From assembly GCF_000423945.1 (NCBI RefSeq), contig NZ_AUIY01000008.1:142550-206549 (forward strand): 64,000 nucleotides of DNA. The letters run 5' to 3'. Numbering within the stretch: the stretch's first letter is position 1; each line of letters starts with the position of its first letter. A program made the position numbers and the translations under genes. The notes under the pieces are model-generated. The model had not been told where the DNA came from and made no database searches. It saw only the letters and a program-made list of their open reading frames with translations. The DNA comes from Butyrivibrio sp. XPD2002 (GTDB lineage: Bacteria; Bacillota; Clostridia; Lachnospirales; Lachnospiraceae). Positions 15,322 through 25,300 of this stretch are shown here, piece after piece.

Positions 15322-16128
15322 TTACTCGGTTTCTGAAAACTCTCCCGCCTTAGGCTTAACCTTCTTGTTCTTTTCATAGATGATGCGAAGTCCCTGCAGC
15401 AAAAGATTGGGGTCATACACATCTACCTCTTCGACCTCTTCTGCGATGAGCCTTCCAAGTCCGCCGGTAACCACTACCTTGACATCCTTAAGGCCTGACT
15501 CCTTCTTCATCTCGTTTATGATGTACTTGGTCTGACCGATCTGGCCGTAAACAAGTCCTGCCTGCATTGAGCTGATGGTCTCCTGAGCAAGGATGCTGTC
15601 AGGCTTTTTGATCTCGATCTCAGGAAGCTTTGCTGTATCTTCCCAAAGTGCCTTTGCTGAAATTCTGATTCCGGGACTTACAACACCTGCAGTAAAATCG
15701 CCGTTTTCAGTAACAAGCACGTATGTGGTCGCTGTTCCAAAATCAACAACTATTGCAGGTCCGCCATACATCTCATAGGCTGCAACTGCACCCACCACAA
15801 GGTCAGGACCTATCTCAGCGGGGTTCTTAGTCATGATCTTTATTCCGGTCTTGATGCCGGGACCCACGATGTAGGGCTGCTTTCCAAGATACTTGACCAT
15901 GGAATTAACCAGCGCATGCATAATGTTAGGCACAACGCTTGCCACGATTATTCCATCGATCTCATCCTTATTAATTCCGTTGTTTCTAAGGAGCGCTATG
16001 ATGTTGTTACCATACTCATCAGATGTATGCGCTGTCTGAGACATCATACGAAAAGATGCCACAATATTCTTTCCCTTTAAAACACCAAAGGTAATGTTTG
16101 TATTACCTACATCAACTGCTAATAGCAT
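15322..16128 (-). CDS. coaX: Type III pantothenate kinase
   Basis: It phosphorylates pantothenate, the first step of coenzyme A synthesis. The start at 16126-16128 ([19 protein letters not shown]) has GGAGGT just upstream; the six codons before it are not needed. The ASKHA-fold motifs are visible: phosphate 1 DVGNTN (residues 5-10), [10 protein letters not shown] (about 125) and the GGL segment [15 protein letters not shown] (about 215). The 268-residue length is normal. It sits 33 bp after birA in a cofactor-linked operon. Confidence 0.95.
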   Translation of the reverse strand: MLLAVDVGNTNITFGVLKGKNIVASFRMMSQTAHTSDEYGNNIIALLRNNGINKDEIDGIIVASVVPNIMHALVNSMVKYLGKQPYIVGPGIKTGIKIMTKNPAEIGPDLVVGAVAAYEMYGGPAIVVDFGTATTYVLVTENGDFTAGVVSPGIRISAKALWEDTAKLPEIEIKKPDSILAQETISSMQAGLVYGQIGQTKYIINEMKKESGLKDVKVVVTGGLGRLIAEEVEEVDVYDPNLLLQGLRIIYEKNKKVKPKAGEFSETE

Positions 16129-16161
16129 ATCCACCTCCGCAGCCACAGCTGTATGATTTAT

Positions 16162-16989
16162 TTATACATATCCGTAAAGTCCGCGAACGCTTACTTCCCC
16201 GGCGTTGATGACTTCTTCGCTGCCGTCATCTTTTCTAACGACCAGGGCACCCTCCTTGGTAATTCCAAGGGCAGTCGCCTCGTACTCCGTATCCGGATCA
16301 ATTATCTTAACTACCTTATTTATATTTATCAGCCGCTTTTCATAATCGGCCTTCAGCATGGACAGATCCTTGGATTCTACATACTTCTCATAGTTATTCT
16401 CGAAGTGATGCATAACCCTTCCTATAAGCCTTGGTCTGTCAGTTATGACGCCTGTCTCTGAAAAAACTGAGCCCGCAGTCTCCCTTATTTCTAAAGGATA
16501 ATCCTCAGCCTTCTGGTTTACGTTAATACCAATGCCAATAACTACATAATAGTCGCCATCAGCTGCAGGCTTTAGCTCTGTTAAAATACCGCAGATTTTC
16601 CTTTTATTCAAGACTATATCGTTTGGCCACTTAATTCCAAGGTCTCCACTCTTAAGCTCATATCCGCTGTCATTAAGCATATCCTCTATGCCCTCTGCCA
16701 CGGAAAGCGCCATCACAAGTGTAAGCCCCGGGGCATTTTCCATGCTGATGTCAGGCCTTAGCATGATGCTCATGAAAATGTTGCTCTCAGAGGGTGAAAC
16801 CCAGCTTCTTCCTCTGCTTCCTCTTCCGGCTTCCTGTTTATCCGCTACTGCCAAAAAGCCGCTGGCCTTTCCACTTTTTCCGGCATCATCAGCTATGTCG
16901 TTGGTGGAATCAACCACGTCGCGGTAGTCCAGCTCCCTGGCTGCCCACCTGGTGGTAAGAGCCACGGCTATTTTATCCTTATTCATCAT
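16162..16989 (-). CDS. birA: Biotin--[acetyl-CoA-carboxylase] ligase, no DNA-binding domain
   Basis: It attaches biotin to carboxylase carrier domains through biotinyl-AMP. The catalytic core shows [12 protein letters not shown], the [13 protein letters not shown] adenylate-binding loop (about residues 52-64), [20 protein letters not shown] and GIGINVN. A small C-terminal SH3-like domain ends [11 protein letters not shown]. There is no N-terminal winged helix, so it is the class I, non-repressor type. The ATG overlaps the argF stop (ATGATG/TGA), showing translational coupling. 275 residues. Confidence 0.94.
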   Translation of the reverse strand: MMNKDKIAVALTTRWAARELDYRDVVDSTNDIADDAGKSGKASGFLAVADKQEAGRGSRGRSWVSPSESNIFMSIMLRPDISMENAPGLTLVMALSVAEGIEDMLNDSGYELKSGDLGIKWPNDIVLNKRKICGILTELKPAADGDYYVVIGIGINVNQKAEDYPLEIRETAGSVFSETGVITDRPRLIGRVMHHFENNYEKYVESKDLSMLKADYEKRLININKVVKIIDPDTEYEATALGITKEGALVVRKDDGSEEVINAGEVSVRGLYGYV

Positions 16990-17975
16990 ATTGTTGCGTA
17001 CATAACCGCCTTAATAGTATGCATGCGATTTTCTGCTTCCTGGAAAACAATGGACTGTGAAGATTCAAAAACTTCATCAGTTACTTCCATCTCGTTAAGT
17101 CCGAATTTTTCCTTTATTTTCTGGCCGATGCCTGTTCCAAGATCGTGGAAAGCCGGCAGGCAGTGCATAAATACAGCCTGATCGCCTGCATTTTTCATAA
17201 TGCCTGATGTTACCCTGTAGGGCTTCAAGTCAGTAATTCTCTCTTCCCACACTTCATCGGGCTCGCCCATGGATACCCACACGTCAGTTGAAATAACATC
17301 AGCACCCTTGGTTGCTTCCATAGGATCCTCGCAGAAATCTATCACTGCGCCTGTCTTCTTTGCGATTTCTTTGCATGTATTAACAAGCTCATCGTTCTGC
17401 CAGTACTTCTTTGGAGCACAGGTTGTAAAGTGAAGTCCCATCTTTGCTGATGCAACCATCAGAGAATTACCTGTGTTGTATCTCGCATCGCCCATGTAAA
17501 CCATGTGAATACCGTTAAGCTTGCCGAAGTGCTCACGTATTGTGAGAAGGTCAGCCAGCATCTGTGTAGGATGGAACTCATTTGTAAGACCGTTCCATAC
17601 GGGCACCTTGGAATACTTGGCAAGATCATCAACTATGGTCTGCTCAAAGCCTCTGTACTCGATTCCGTCATACATACTTGCAAGAACCCTTGCTGTATCT
17701 GCGATACTCTCCTTCTTACCTATCTGAGAGCCGCTGGGATCAAGATAGGTTGTTCCCATTCCAAGATCATGTGCAGCAACTTCAAATGAGCATCTGGTAC
17801 GTGTGCTTGTCTTCTCAAAAATGAGAGCTACATTTTTTCCTCTATACTCATCGTGCAAAGTTCCGTTCTTTTTCTTCTCTTTGAACTCTGCAGCAAGGTC
17901 AAGAAGATACTCTATCTCTTCAGGTTCAAAATCCAGTAACTTAAGAAAATCTCTTCCGTGCAAATTAACTGCCAT
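16986..17975 (-). CDS. argF: Ornithine carbamoyltransferase
   Basis: It makes citrulline from ornithine and carbamoyl phosphate in arginine synthesis. The start at 17973-17975 ([16 protein letters not shown]) has AGGAGG upstream, so the 17-codon extension is dropped, leaving 329 residues. Signatures: carbamoyl-phosphate loop STRTRCSFE (about 55), [12 protein letters not shown] (about 133), [11 protein letters not shown] (about 230) and HCLPAFHD (about 272). It could be the catabolic form (arcB), but no arcA or arcC is near, so a biosynthetic role is preferred. It leads the run to birA, coaX, DUF6145 and dusB. A hairpin at 18003-18045 lies in its leader. Confidence 0.93.
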   Translation of the reverse strand: MAVNLHGRDFLKLLDFEPEEIEYLLDLAAEFKEKKKNGTLHDEYRGKNVALIFEKTSTRTRCSFEVAAHDLGMGTTYLDPSGSQIGKKESIADTARVLASMYDGIEYRGFEQTIVDDLAKYSKVPVWNGLTNEFHPTQMLADLLTIREHFGKLNGIHMVYMGDARYNTGNSLMVASAKMGLHFTTCAPKKYWQNDELVNTCKEIAKKTGAVIDFCEDPMEATKGADVISTDVWVSMGEPDEVWEERITDLKPYRVTSGIMKNAGDQAVFMHCLPAFHDLGTGIGQKIKEKFGLNEMEVTDEVFESSQSIVFQEAENRMHTIKAVMYATI

Positions 17976-18002
17976 GATAACTCCTCCTAATAATAAATAA
18001 TG

Positions 18003-18045
18003 AAGCCTGACTATGGAAAAATCCATAATCAGGCTTTATTTTACC
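18003..18045. terminator. Hairpin between the cell-wall hydrolase gene and argF
   Basis: AAGCCTGACTATGG and CCATAATCAGGCTT arms with a short AT loop. On minus it is followed by CATTATTTATTATT, a poor U-tract; on plus by TATTTT. It probably ends the hydrolase transcript or structures the argF leader. Confidence 0.5.
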
Positions 18046-18069
18046 ACAAATCCTATTTATATAATACCT

Positions 18070-19218
18070 TTACCAGAATACGTGTGCTCCGATAACCTGT
18101 CCGTCATGTCCGCCTGCGCGTCTGAAGTGAGTTGCTCCGCCGCATGTGGTCTCACCAGCAAGTGCTGCGTTAGCTGCCTGGATGCAGCTGTCAGGAATGT
18201 TCCCTGCGTATACTCTGTCAACAGTACCGTTAAGTGCGGGTGTGAACTGTCCGGATGCATAGATAACTCCAGGGATTGTTCCTGCATAAGCACCGCTCTT
18301 AACACGGTTCATAACTACGGCACCGACTGCAACCTTACCTTCATAGGACTGGTTACCTGCTTCGCAGTAGATAAGTGCTGCAAGAAGTCTTGCCTCATCT
18401 GCACCTGCTGCCACAGCGCCTCTGTTCTCTGTAAGCTTAGCCTTAGCTGCCTTCTCAGCTTCCTCAGCCTTGCGCTTAGCCTCTTCAGCCTCTCTGGCCT
18501 CGATAGCTGCTATTGTCTCGCCTTCGTCGATTCTGAAATCAGTATCAACATAATCGGCCTGAACATAACCGGTCTCATCGTTGTAATCAACCTGGATCCA
18601 TCCGTTACCAAGATCCTCAACCATATCTACAAAACCATCGTTTGTAATAACACCTAAAACGTCTGCATCTTCGTCTGCCTCAGCACGGATACGAAGTGCT
18701 TCGCAATTACTTGTTACAAGCTGTACGCCTACTTCCTGAGCAAGCTCCTCAGCCTCTTCATCGAAAAGGAGGTAATCATCCTTAGCCCAGCCTACTACAT
18801 CACCTGACTGAAGCTTTGTCCAACCATCCTTTTGTTCAATAATCTTACCACCGCAGTCCTTATAAAGAACTCCAACTTTTTCTGCATTATCATCAGGTGC
18901 GATACGAATGTTCATAACCTGTGATACATTAGCCATTACCAGCTTAGAGGAATCCTCTTCTTCGTCTTCCTCCTCATCATCTGCAACATCATCAGCCTCG
19001 TCATTTATATCCTGGGCAAAAGTGTGAGCCTTGGCAACCTCCTCATCGGAAATCTCAGCAACTTCTGTAGGGTTCAGAAGGTTACCCACTCCTACATCAT
19101 TACTGTTCAAGACATTTGATGTTCTTGCCTGTACGGTTGTGCCATTGGAAGTTCCAAGTAAAATAATCGCCATTGCGAATGCGAGAACTCCCTGCATTAA
19201 CGTGCCTGCTTTCTTCAT
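18070..19218 (-). CDS. Secreted SleB-like cell-wall hydrolase with SH3 domains
   Basis: The 382-residue protein has a signal peptide (residues 1-31, ending VQA), an Asp/Glu-rich linker (about 65-90), two bacterial SH3 domains (about 93-150 and 165-232; MNIRIAPDDNAEKVGVL and LRIRAEADEDADVLGVI), and an Ala/Lys/Glu helical spacer. A C-terminal Hydrolase_2 (SleB/CwlJ) domain begins LLAALIYCEAGNQSYEGKVA, with the catalytic Glu in YCEAGNQ. It is predicted to cut peptidoglycan glycan strands outside the cell. A similar catalytic domain with a different N-terminus is encoded at 45124-46347. It has its own TTGACA/TACAAT promoter. Confidence 0.88.
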   Translation of the reverse strand: MKKAGTLMQGVLAFAMAIILLGTSNGTTVQARTSNVLNSNDVGVGNLLNPTEVAEISDEEVAKAHTFAQDINDEADDVADDEEEDEEEDSSKLVMANVSQVMNIRIAPDDNAEKVGVLYKDCGGKIIEQKDGWTKLQSGDVVGWAKDDYLLFDEEAEELAQEVGVQLVTSNCEALRIRAEADEDADVLGVITNDGFVDMVEDLGNGWIQVDYNDETGYVQADYVDTDFRIDEGETIAAIEAREAEEAKRKAEEAEKAAKAKLTENRGAVAAGADEARLLAALIYCEAGNQSYEGKVAVGAVVMNRVKSGAYAGTIPGVIYASGQFTPALNGTVDRVYAGNIPDSCIQAANAALAGETTCGGATHFRRAGGHDGQVIGAHVFW

Positions 19219-19274
19219 GCTTTTTTGCTTCCTTTTTAAGATTGTTACAAAATGTTAAAACAAAATACTTGCCT

Positions 19275-19303
19275 ATTGTAACAAATGTATGTTATTTTGT
19301 CAA
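19275..19303 (-). promoter_or_regulatory. Promoter of the SleB-like hydrolase gene
   Basis: Minus strand TTGACA (19298-19303), 17-bp spacer, TACAAT (19275-19280), about 55 bp before the start codon. Confidence 0.8.
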
Positions 19304-19323
19304 ATTATCACCAAAATTATCGT

Positions 19324-19352
19324 AAAAAAGACTCCCCAAAAATCGGGGAGCC
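19324..19352 (-). terminator. Terminator after proC
   Basis: The minus strand shows GGCTCCCC-GATTTTTG-GGGAGTC followed by TTTTTTACG, 84 bp past the proC stop. Confidence 0.85.
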
Positions 19353-19435
19353 CTTGCCATTACTGGATGATTAATTTATTGCGTTTTTTCGTTTGTTAAT
19401 TATTACCCAAATTCCGTTTCCGAATATGGCTATTT

Positions 19436-20230
19436 TTATAACTCTTTGCTGCGCTCAGTAGCCGCCTGCACTGCGTCCATCACGATGCCTCTAAAGCCCA
19501 TTTCTTCCATAACTTTCACAGCCTCGATGGTCGTACCTGCAGGTGAACACACCATATCCTTGAGCTCACCGGGGTGCTTTCCAGTCTCCAGCACCATCTT
19601 GGCACTGCCAAGTACCGCCTGTGCAGCAAATTCATAGGCTTGCTTTCTGGGCATGCCTCCAAGTACAGCAGCATCCGCCATTGCCTCGATGAAGAGGAAC
19701 ACATATGCAGGAGATGAGCCGCTTACGCCGGTCACAACGTCCATAAGGTTCTCCGTTACTACGTTTGCGGTGCCGCAGCTTCCCAAAATTTCCAGTGCAA
19801 TGTTAAGATCTTCATCGCTGCAAAGACTGTTGGGACAAACTGCTGAGCAGCCTTCTCCAACAAGAGCAGGAGTATTAGGCATAACTCTTATGATCTTTAC
19901 AGGCTTCTCAAATTCCTTTGAGATCCACTCGAGAGTCTTACCTGCCGCAATACTGATAACAAGCTTTTTATCATTGATATCATCCATGATGTCTGCTATA
20001 GCAACCTTGAGAAACTGGGGCTTAACAGCCAGAAGGACGATGTCTGCTTCCTTAGCTACGTCTGAGTTGTTGTCTCTTGTCTGTATTCCGAATTTCTTTG
20101 AAGCACTTTCTCTTGCTGCCTCCATGGGATCAGAACCGATGATGTCCTGGGGATCGAAGATTCCCTTGGAGATGATTCCGCCCATAAGAGCCTTTGCCAT
20201 ATTACCAAGTCCGATAAATCCTATTGTCAT
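19436..20230 (-). CDS. proC: Pyrroline-5-carboxylate reductase
   Basis: It makes L-proline from pyrroline-5-carboxylate with NAD(P)H. The start at 20228-20230 (MTIGFIGLGNMAKALMGG) places the GFIGLGNM dinucleotide loop at the N-terminus as usual; the upstream 29 codons overlap the trmH end and are not needed. Other marks: VLLAVKPQ (about 68), VRVMPNTPALVGEG-type segment (IIRVMPNTPALVGEG) near 115, and the substrate helix GVSGSSPAYVFLFIEAMADA near 157. 264 residues. It follows trmH by 22 bp. Confidence 0.95.
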   Translation of the reverse strand: MTIGFIGLGNMAKALMGGIISKGIFDPQDIIGSDPMEAARESASKKFGIQTRDNNSDVAKEADIVLLAVKPQFLKVAIADIMDDINDKKLVISIAAGKTLEWISKEFEKPVKIIRVMPNTPALVGEGCSAVCPNSLCSDEDLNIALEILGSCGTANVVTENLMDVVTGVSGSSPAYVFLFIEAMADAAVLGGMPRKQAYEFAAQAVLGSAKMVLETGKHPGELKDMVCSPAGTTIEAVKVMEEMGFRGIVMDAVQAATERSKEL

Positions 20231-20252
20231 ACCTTGCCTCCTTTTTGTTGTG

Positions 20253-21086
20253 TTACTTTGCATTCCTGCGCTGACGCGCTGCCTCAAATGTGAGAATTGC
20301 TGCTGATGTTGCAGCATTCATTGACTCAACCTTTCCAAGCATGGGGATGAGAACGTAGTCAGTAGCTGCATTTGCAGCCTCGTCCGTAAGACCGTTCCCC
20401 TCATTACCTATAAGAAAAGCTGCTCCTTTGCCGTAATCTATTTCATCGTAATTCTTCTTACCCTTTAAATGGGCTGCGTAGCTTGTAATTCCGCACTTTT
20501 CATGGAGCTCTCTGACCGTGTCCGGAATTGAATCTACATATATAAATGGCACTCTGAAAATTGCCCCCATAGTTGATCTGACAACCTTGGGATTATAGAC
20601 ATCTGCCATATCGCTGCTCATAATGATTCCGGTCACGCCTGCGCCTTCACCTGTTCTGAACATGTTGCCGAGATTCCCGGGATCCTGGATATTTTCAAGG
20701 ATGAGGATAAGCGGTGCCGTTTCCTTTGAGCCATCTTCCGAAGCTCCCTTTATCACGTCCTCCATGGTCCACTTTGCCTGCTTTACAACAGCGATAACGC
20801 CCTGCGGTGTCTGGGTGTCAGCCATCTTGCGCATCACATCATCCGACACCTCTTCGAAGCTCACTCCGTCGCTCATCCGTATGGCCTCAATAGCTGTGCG
20901 GTCCACGTTTGAGAGATTCTGCATAAAATGTGATGTGGCATAGACCTCTCTTATAAGGTCCAGCGGAACCTCTCTTAACATGCGTATTCCTTCAACTATG
21001 AATACGCCGTCCTCTCTTCTTGCCTTGGCTTTTTTACAATATTCCGCTATTTTCTTAACTCTGGAATTGTTTGTGCTTGTAAGCAT
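20253..21086 (-). CDS. TrmH/SpoU family RNA 2'-O-methyltransferase
   Basis: The 277-residue protein has an N-terminal substrate-binding domain (NNSRVKKIAEYCKKAKARRE ... FIVEGIRMLREVP) and a SPOUT catalytic domain with motif 1 ILENIQDPGNLGNMFRTGEG (about 133), motif 2 FLIGNEGNGLTDEA (about 222) and motif 3 LIPMLGKVESMNAATSAAI (about 248). It methylates a ribose in rRNA or tRNA; the exact target cannot be read from sequence. Similar genes are annotated as 23S rRNA methyltransferases. It is followed closely by proC. Confidence 0.92.
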   Translation of the reverse strand: MLTSTNNSRVKKIAEYCKKAKARREDGVFIVEGIRMLREVPLDLIREVYATSHFMQNLSNVDRTAIEAIRMSDGVSFEEVSDDVMRKMADTQTPQGVIAVVKQAKWTMEDVIKGASEDGSKETAPLILILENIQDPGNLGNMFRTGEGAGVTGIIMSSDMADVYNPKVVRSTMGAIFRVPFIYVDSIPDTVRELHEKCGITSYAAHLKGKKNYDEIDYGKGAAFLIGNEGNGLTDEAANAATDYVLIPMLGKVESMNAATSAAILTFEAARQRRNAK

Positions 21087-21104
21087 AAGCCCCTTCCCTT
21101 ACAG

Positions 21105-21131
21105 AAAAACCTTCCCACAACGGGAAGGTTT
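21105..21131 (-). terminator. Terminator after pfkA
   Basis: Minus strand AACCTTCCC-GTTGT-GGGAAGGTT with TTTTC behind it, 34 bp past the pfkA stop and just before trmH. Confidence 0.85.
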
Positions 21132-21164
21132 TACTATTTTCACTTATGTTTATTCGAGTAAGAA

Positions 21165-22133
21165 TTACAGGATCTTACTGATCTCGTACTGATACTCGTT
21201 GATGGACTTCTTCATTGCAAGAGCCTCATCGATATCATAGTCAACGAACTGACCGTTTCTGTATGCAACTACGCGGTTTGTCTTACCAGCTGTAAGGATA
21301 TCTGCTGCATAGCATCCCATAAGAGAAGCATATACACGGTCTTTACAGGTCGGGCTACCACCACGCTGCATGTATCCAAGGATAGATGCTCTGGTCTCAA
21401 GACCTGTAGCAGCTTCGATACGACGAGCCATAGAAGCTGAGTGTCCGATACCCTCTGCGTTGATGATGATGTGGTGTGTCTTACCCTTCTTACGGTTATC
21501 AATGATGTTATCAATGATTCTCTGCTCGTTATAGTCATACTTCTCAGGAAGAAGGATGTCGTCAGCACCGTTAGCGATTGCGCACCAGAGTGCGATATAT
21601 CCTGCATGACGTCCCATAACCTCAACGATACTTACTCGCTCATGTGATGAGGATGTATCTCTGATCTTATCGATAGCGTCCATTGCAGTATTGATAGCTG
21701 TATCAAAACCAATTGTGTAATCAGTACATGCTATATCAAGGTCGATTGTTCCGGGAAGTCCGATTGTGTTGATTCCCTGTGCTGAAAGCTTCTGAGCACC
21801 TCTGTAAGATCCGTCACCACCGATAACAACCATTCCGTCGATACCGTGCTTTCTGCAGATCTCAGCGCCTCTCTTCTGTCCTTCCTCAGTTGTGAACTCC
21901 ATACATCTTGCAGTTCCGAGGATTGTACCGCCTCGCTGAATGATATCAGCAACACTGCGGCGCTCCATGTCAACAATCTCCTCATTAAGAAGGCCCATGT
22001 AGCCCTTTTTAACACCTTTAACCTTAAGTCCGTTTGCAAGAGCCTTACGAACAACCGCACGGATAGCAGCGTTCATTCCGGGTGCATCACCACCACTTGT
22101 AAGGACTCCGATAGTTTTGATTTCTTTTGCCAT
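21165..22133 (-). CDS. pfkA: ATP-dependent 6-phosphofructokinase
   Basis: It commits glucose to glycolysis by making fructose 1,6-bisphosphate. The 322-residue sequence has GGDAPGMNAAIRAVVR at the start (ATP site), GGDGSYRGAQKL (about 103), the catalytic TIDLDIACTDYTIGFDTA (about 127) and GRHAGYIALWCAIANGAD (about 171). The Gly at GGDG (ATP form, not the pyrophosphate GGDD) supports ATP use. It follows dnaE, a pairing frequent in Firmicutes, with a 211-bp gap and a TTGCAG/TAATAT promoter candidate about 50-80 bp before the start. Confidence 0.96.
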   Translation of the reverse strand: MAKEIKTIGVLTSGGDAPGMNAAIRAVVRKALANGLKVKGVKKGYMGLLNEEIVDMERRSVADIIQRGGTILGTARCMEFTTEEGQKRGAEICRKHGIDGMVVIGGDGSYRGAQKLSAQGINTIGLPGTIDLDIACTDYTIGFDTAINTAMDAIDKIRDTSSSHERVSIVEVMGRHAGYIALWCAIANGADDILLPEKYDYNEQRIIDNIIDNRKKGKTHHIIINAEGIGHSASMARRIEAATGLETRASILGYMQRGGSPTCKDRVYASLMGCYAADILTAGKTNRVVAYRNGQFVDYDIDEALAMKKSINEYQYEISKIL

Positions 22134-22344
22134 ATCAGGTAATACCTCGTTATTGATAAATCTTTGTCACTTTTACGATTTATATATTAGCGCAATTTTT
22201 GGCAATCTGCAATTATGTAGGGGTATTAATTTAGTATTTTTTTAGATATGGTATGCCTCCGGAACATAATTCATTAATGGATGTTTTCGTCTGCGTCGTG
22301 ATTTACTAAAACAAAAATATTCAAGGAGTAAGGGGGCGTATAGT

Positions 22345-25300
22345 TTATACTACCCTAATGTTGTCGGATCCGAATTTGTTGGCGAGGAGGGCGAGGGTGT
22401 CGTCGTTTGCTTTTACTTTTAAGGAAGGCGAAAGTTTTTTAATTTGTTTTGTATCTTTCAGATAAACTGCTACCTGGTCGCGAGCGCCGGGGCCTTTGAC
22501 GGTAGAGAGTAATATTTCCTCGAGCAGCTTCTCATTTTTAGTATATGCTTCCTTATTATCAAACTGCACCCAAAGGGTTCTCGGTACTTCGTCGAAGAGC
22601 TGGATTTTGGAAGCGATGAGTTTGGCGTCCTTGTCCTCTTCGGCGTTTACGCGGCCCTGGATGAATACCTTGGCGTCGTCGCTTAGTCTTCCCACGTTGG
22701 ACTCGTAGGTCTTGGGGAATACGATGACCTCTATGCTTCCAACAAGGTCCTCAAGGGTGATGAAGGCCATAAGCTGGTCGGTCTTGGTGTACTTGGTCTT
22801 TTTGTCGGAGATGATTCCACCGACAGTGACTGTGGAATTATCCTCAACCGTTGCTTCGCCTGTCTCCTCATCGAGATAGAAATCCGTGGTTTTTGCGGTT
22901 ATGTGCTTTTTCCAGAGTCCCTCGTACTCCTCGAGAGGATGCCCTGATACATATACATCCAGAACCTCTTTTTCAAATTCGAGAAGCATGTCCTTGGGGT
23001 ACTCGCCCACATCGGGAAGCTTTATCTCGAACTGTTCCTTCACCTCCTGAGGTGCAAAGTCGAACAATGACATCTGTCCTGCGACGCTGTTCTTATTCTT
23101 GTCATGGAGCTGATCCATCACTTTTCCGTAGACGCACATCATCTGCTTTCTTGTGCCGCCAAGGCTGTCGAGAGCTCCTGCCTTGATAAAGTTCTCCACG
23201 GCTCTCTTGTTGATGTCGCCGTAGGGCTCCATTCTTGTAAGGAAGTCGTTGAGATTCCTGAATTTTCCTCCCAGCTCTCTTTCCTCTACAACGGATTCGA
23301 TGACAGGGCGTCCTACTCCTTTAATAGAAGTCAGGGCATAGCGTATAGCTTTTCCTGCGGTTCTGTCATCTGCTACCGGTTTTGAGCCGTCAGCAGTAGC
23401 TATTTCTACAGGCTTTGCAATTCTTGCTACTGAGAAGCCTGAAAAGCCCTCATTGATATCAGGGGGCATGATCTCAATTCCCATATTTCGACAGGTCATT
23501 ATATAGGAAGAAACCTTTCCCTGATTGTCTATGACTGAGGTCATAAGCGCAGCCATAAACTCAACGGGATAGTAATATTTAAGCCATGCCGTCTGCATTG
23601 AGACAACCGCATAGCAGGCAGCGTGTGATTTGTTAAAGGCGTACTTTGCAAAGTCCATCATGGAATCGTAGATTCTGTTAGCCACATCAGGTTCTACTCC
23701 GATGGCCTTACATCCGGGAACGCCTTCCGCCTCGTTACCATTAACGAAGTTCTCTCGCTCGACCTCCATGACATGCTGCTTCTTCTTACTCATGGCACGT
23801 CTTACTTCGTCAGCTCGTCCAAGAGTGTAGCCACCCATCTGCTGAACTATCTGCATAACCTGCTCCTGGTAAACGATACAGCCGTAGGTGGGAGCAAGGA
23901 TGGATTCAAGCTGCGGTGCTTCGTAGGTTATGTTCTGAGCATCCTTTTTTCCCGAAATATACTTAGGAATAAAGTCCATTGGGCCCGGACGATACAGAGA
24001 GATTCCCGCTATGATGTCCTCCAGAGACTGGGGCTTAAGTTCCTTCATGAAGGACTGCATTCCCGCACTTTCCAGCTGGAACACACCCTCTGCATGTCCG
24101 CTGCCGATCGCAGCAAGAACCTGAGGGTCATCGTAGTCGATCTTATCCATATCTATGTAATTGGGATCTCCCGGCTTTGCTCCGATGGATTCATTTGCAA
24201 ATCTCGCAGCATCCTTAATTACAGTAAGGGTACGAAGGCCAAGGAAATCCATTTTCAAAAGTCCCAGCTCTTCAATGGTGGTCATGGTGAACTGGGTTGT
24301 GAGGTTACCTTCAGCTGACCTTGAAAGAGGAACCAGATCCTCTGCGGGCTTCTGGCAGATAACCACGCCGGCAGCGTGGATTGATGTGTGCCTCGGAAGT
24401 CCCTCAAGCTTTTTACACATATCTATCAGATGCTTAACCTGAGGATCTGAATCATACATTCCGCGAAGCTCAGGGTTCATATCCAGCGCCTTGGACAGCG
24501 TTATATTAAGCTCATTAGGTATCATCTTGGCGAGGTTGTCGCCATAGCTGTAGGGAAGATCCAATACTCTCGCCACATCCCTGATAACTCCCTTAGCCTG
24601 CAATGTTCCGAAGGTTATGATCTGAACAACCTTATCGGCACCGTATTTCCTGGTAACGTAGTCGATGACTTCCTGTCTTCTCTCGTACTCGAAGTCCACG
24701 TCTATATCGGGCATGGATACACGTTCCGGGTTAAGGAATCGCTCAAAGAGAAGATCATACTTAACAGGATCTATGTTTGTAATATGAGTGCAGTAAGAAA
24801 CTACGGAGCCTGCTGCCGAGCCACGTCCAGGGCCCACCGCAATTCCATTTTCCCTACAGAAATTTATATAATCCCAAACTATGAGGAAATAATCCACATA
24901 GCCCATTCTTTTAATAACAGAGAGCTCGTAATCAAGCTGCTTCTTGATGGTTCCGTCATCCTCGGGATAGCGTTCCTTCAGACCATCGTCACAGAGCTTG
25001 TTAAGATATGTCCATGAGTCATACCCCTCCGGCACATCGAAGTGAGGGAGCTTGGTAACGCCGAACTCAATCTCGACATTACATCTGTCAGCAATCTTCT
25101 GTGTATTCTCAATAGCCTCCTGAGCATACGGGAAAAGAAGTCGCATCTCATCTTCGCTCTTAACGTAGTACTGACCGCCCTCATAGCGCATTCTGTCTTC
25201 ATCTGAGACCTTCTTACCGGTCTGGATACAAAGAAGAAGATCGTGGGGCTCAGCGTCCTCCGCATAGGTATAGTGGCAGTCGTTTGTTGCAACAAGCGGA

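Noticed and set aside
16986..17975. Catabolic ornithine carbamoyltransferase of the arginine deiminase pathway
   Set aside because: No arcA, arcC or arginine transporter nearby; neighbours are biosynthetic and cofactor genes.
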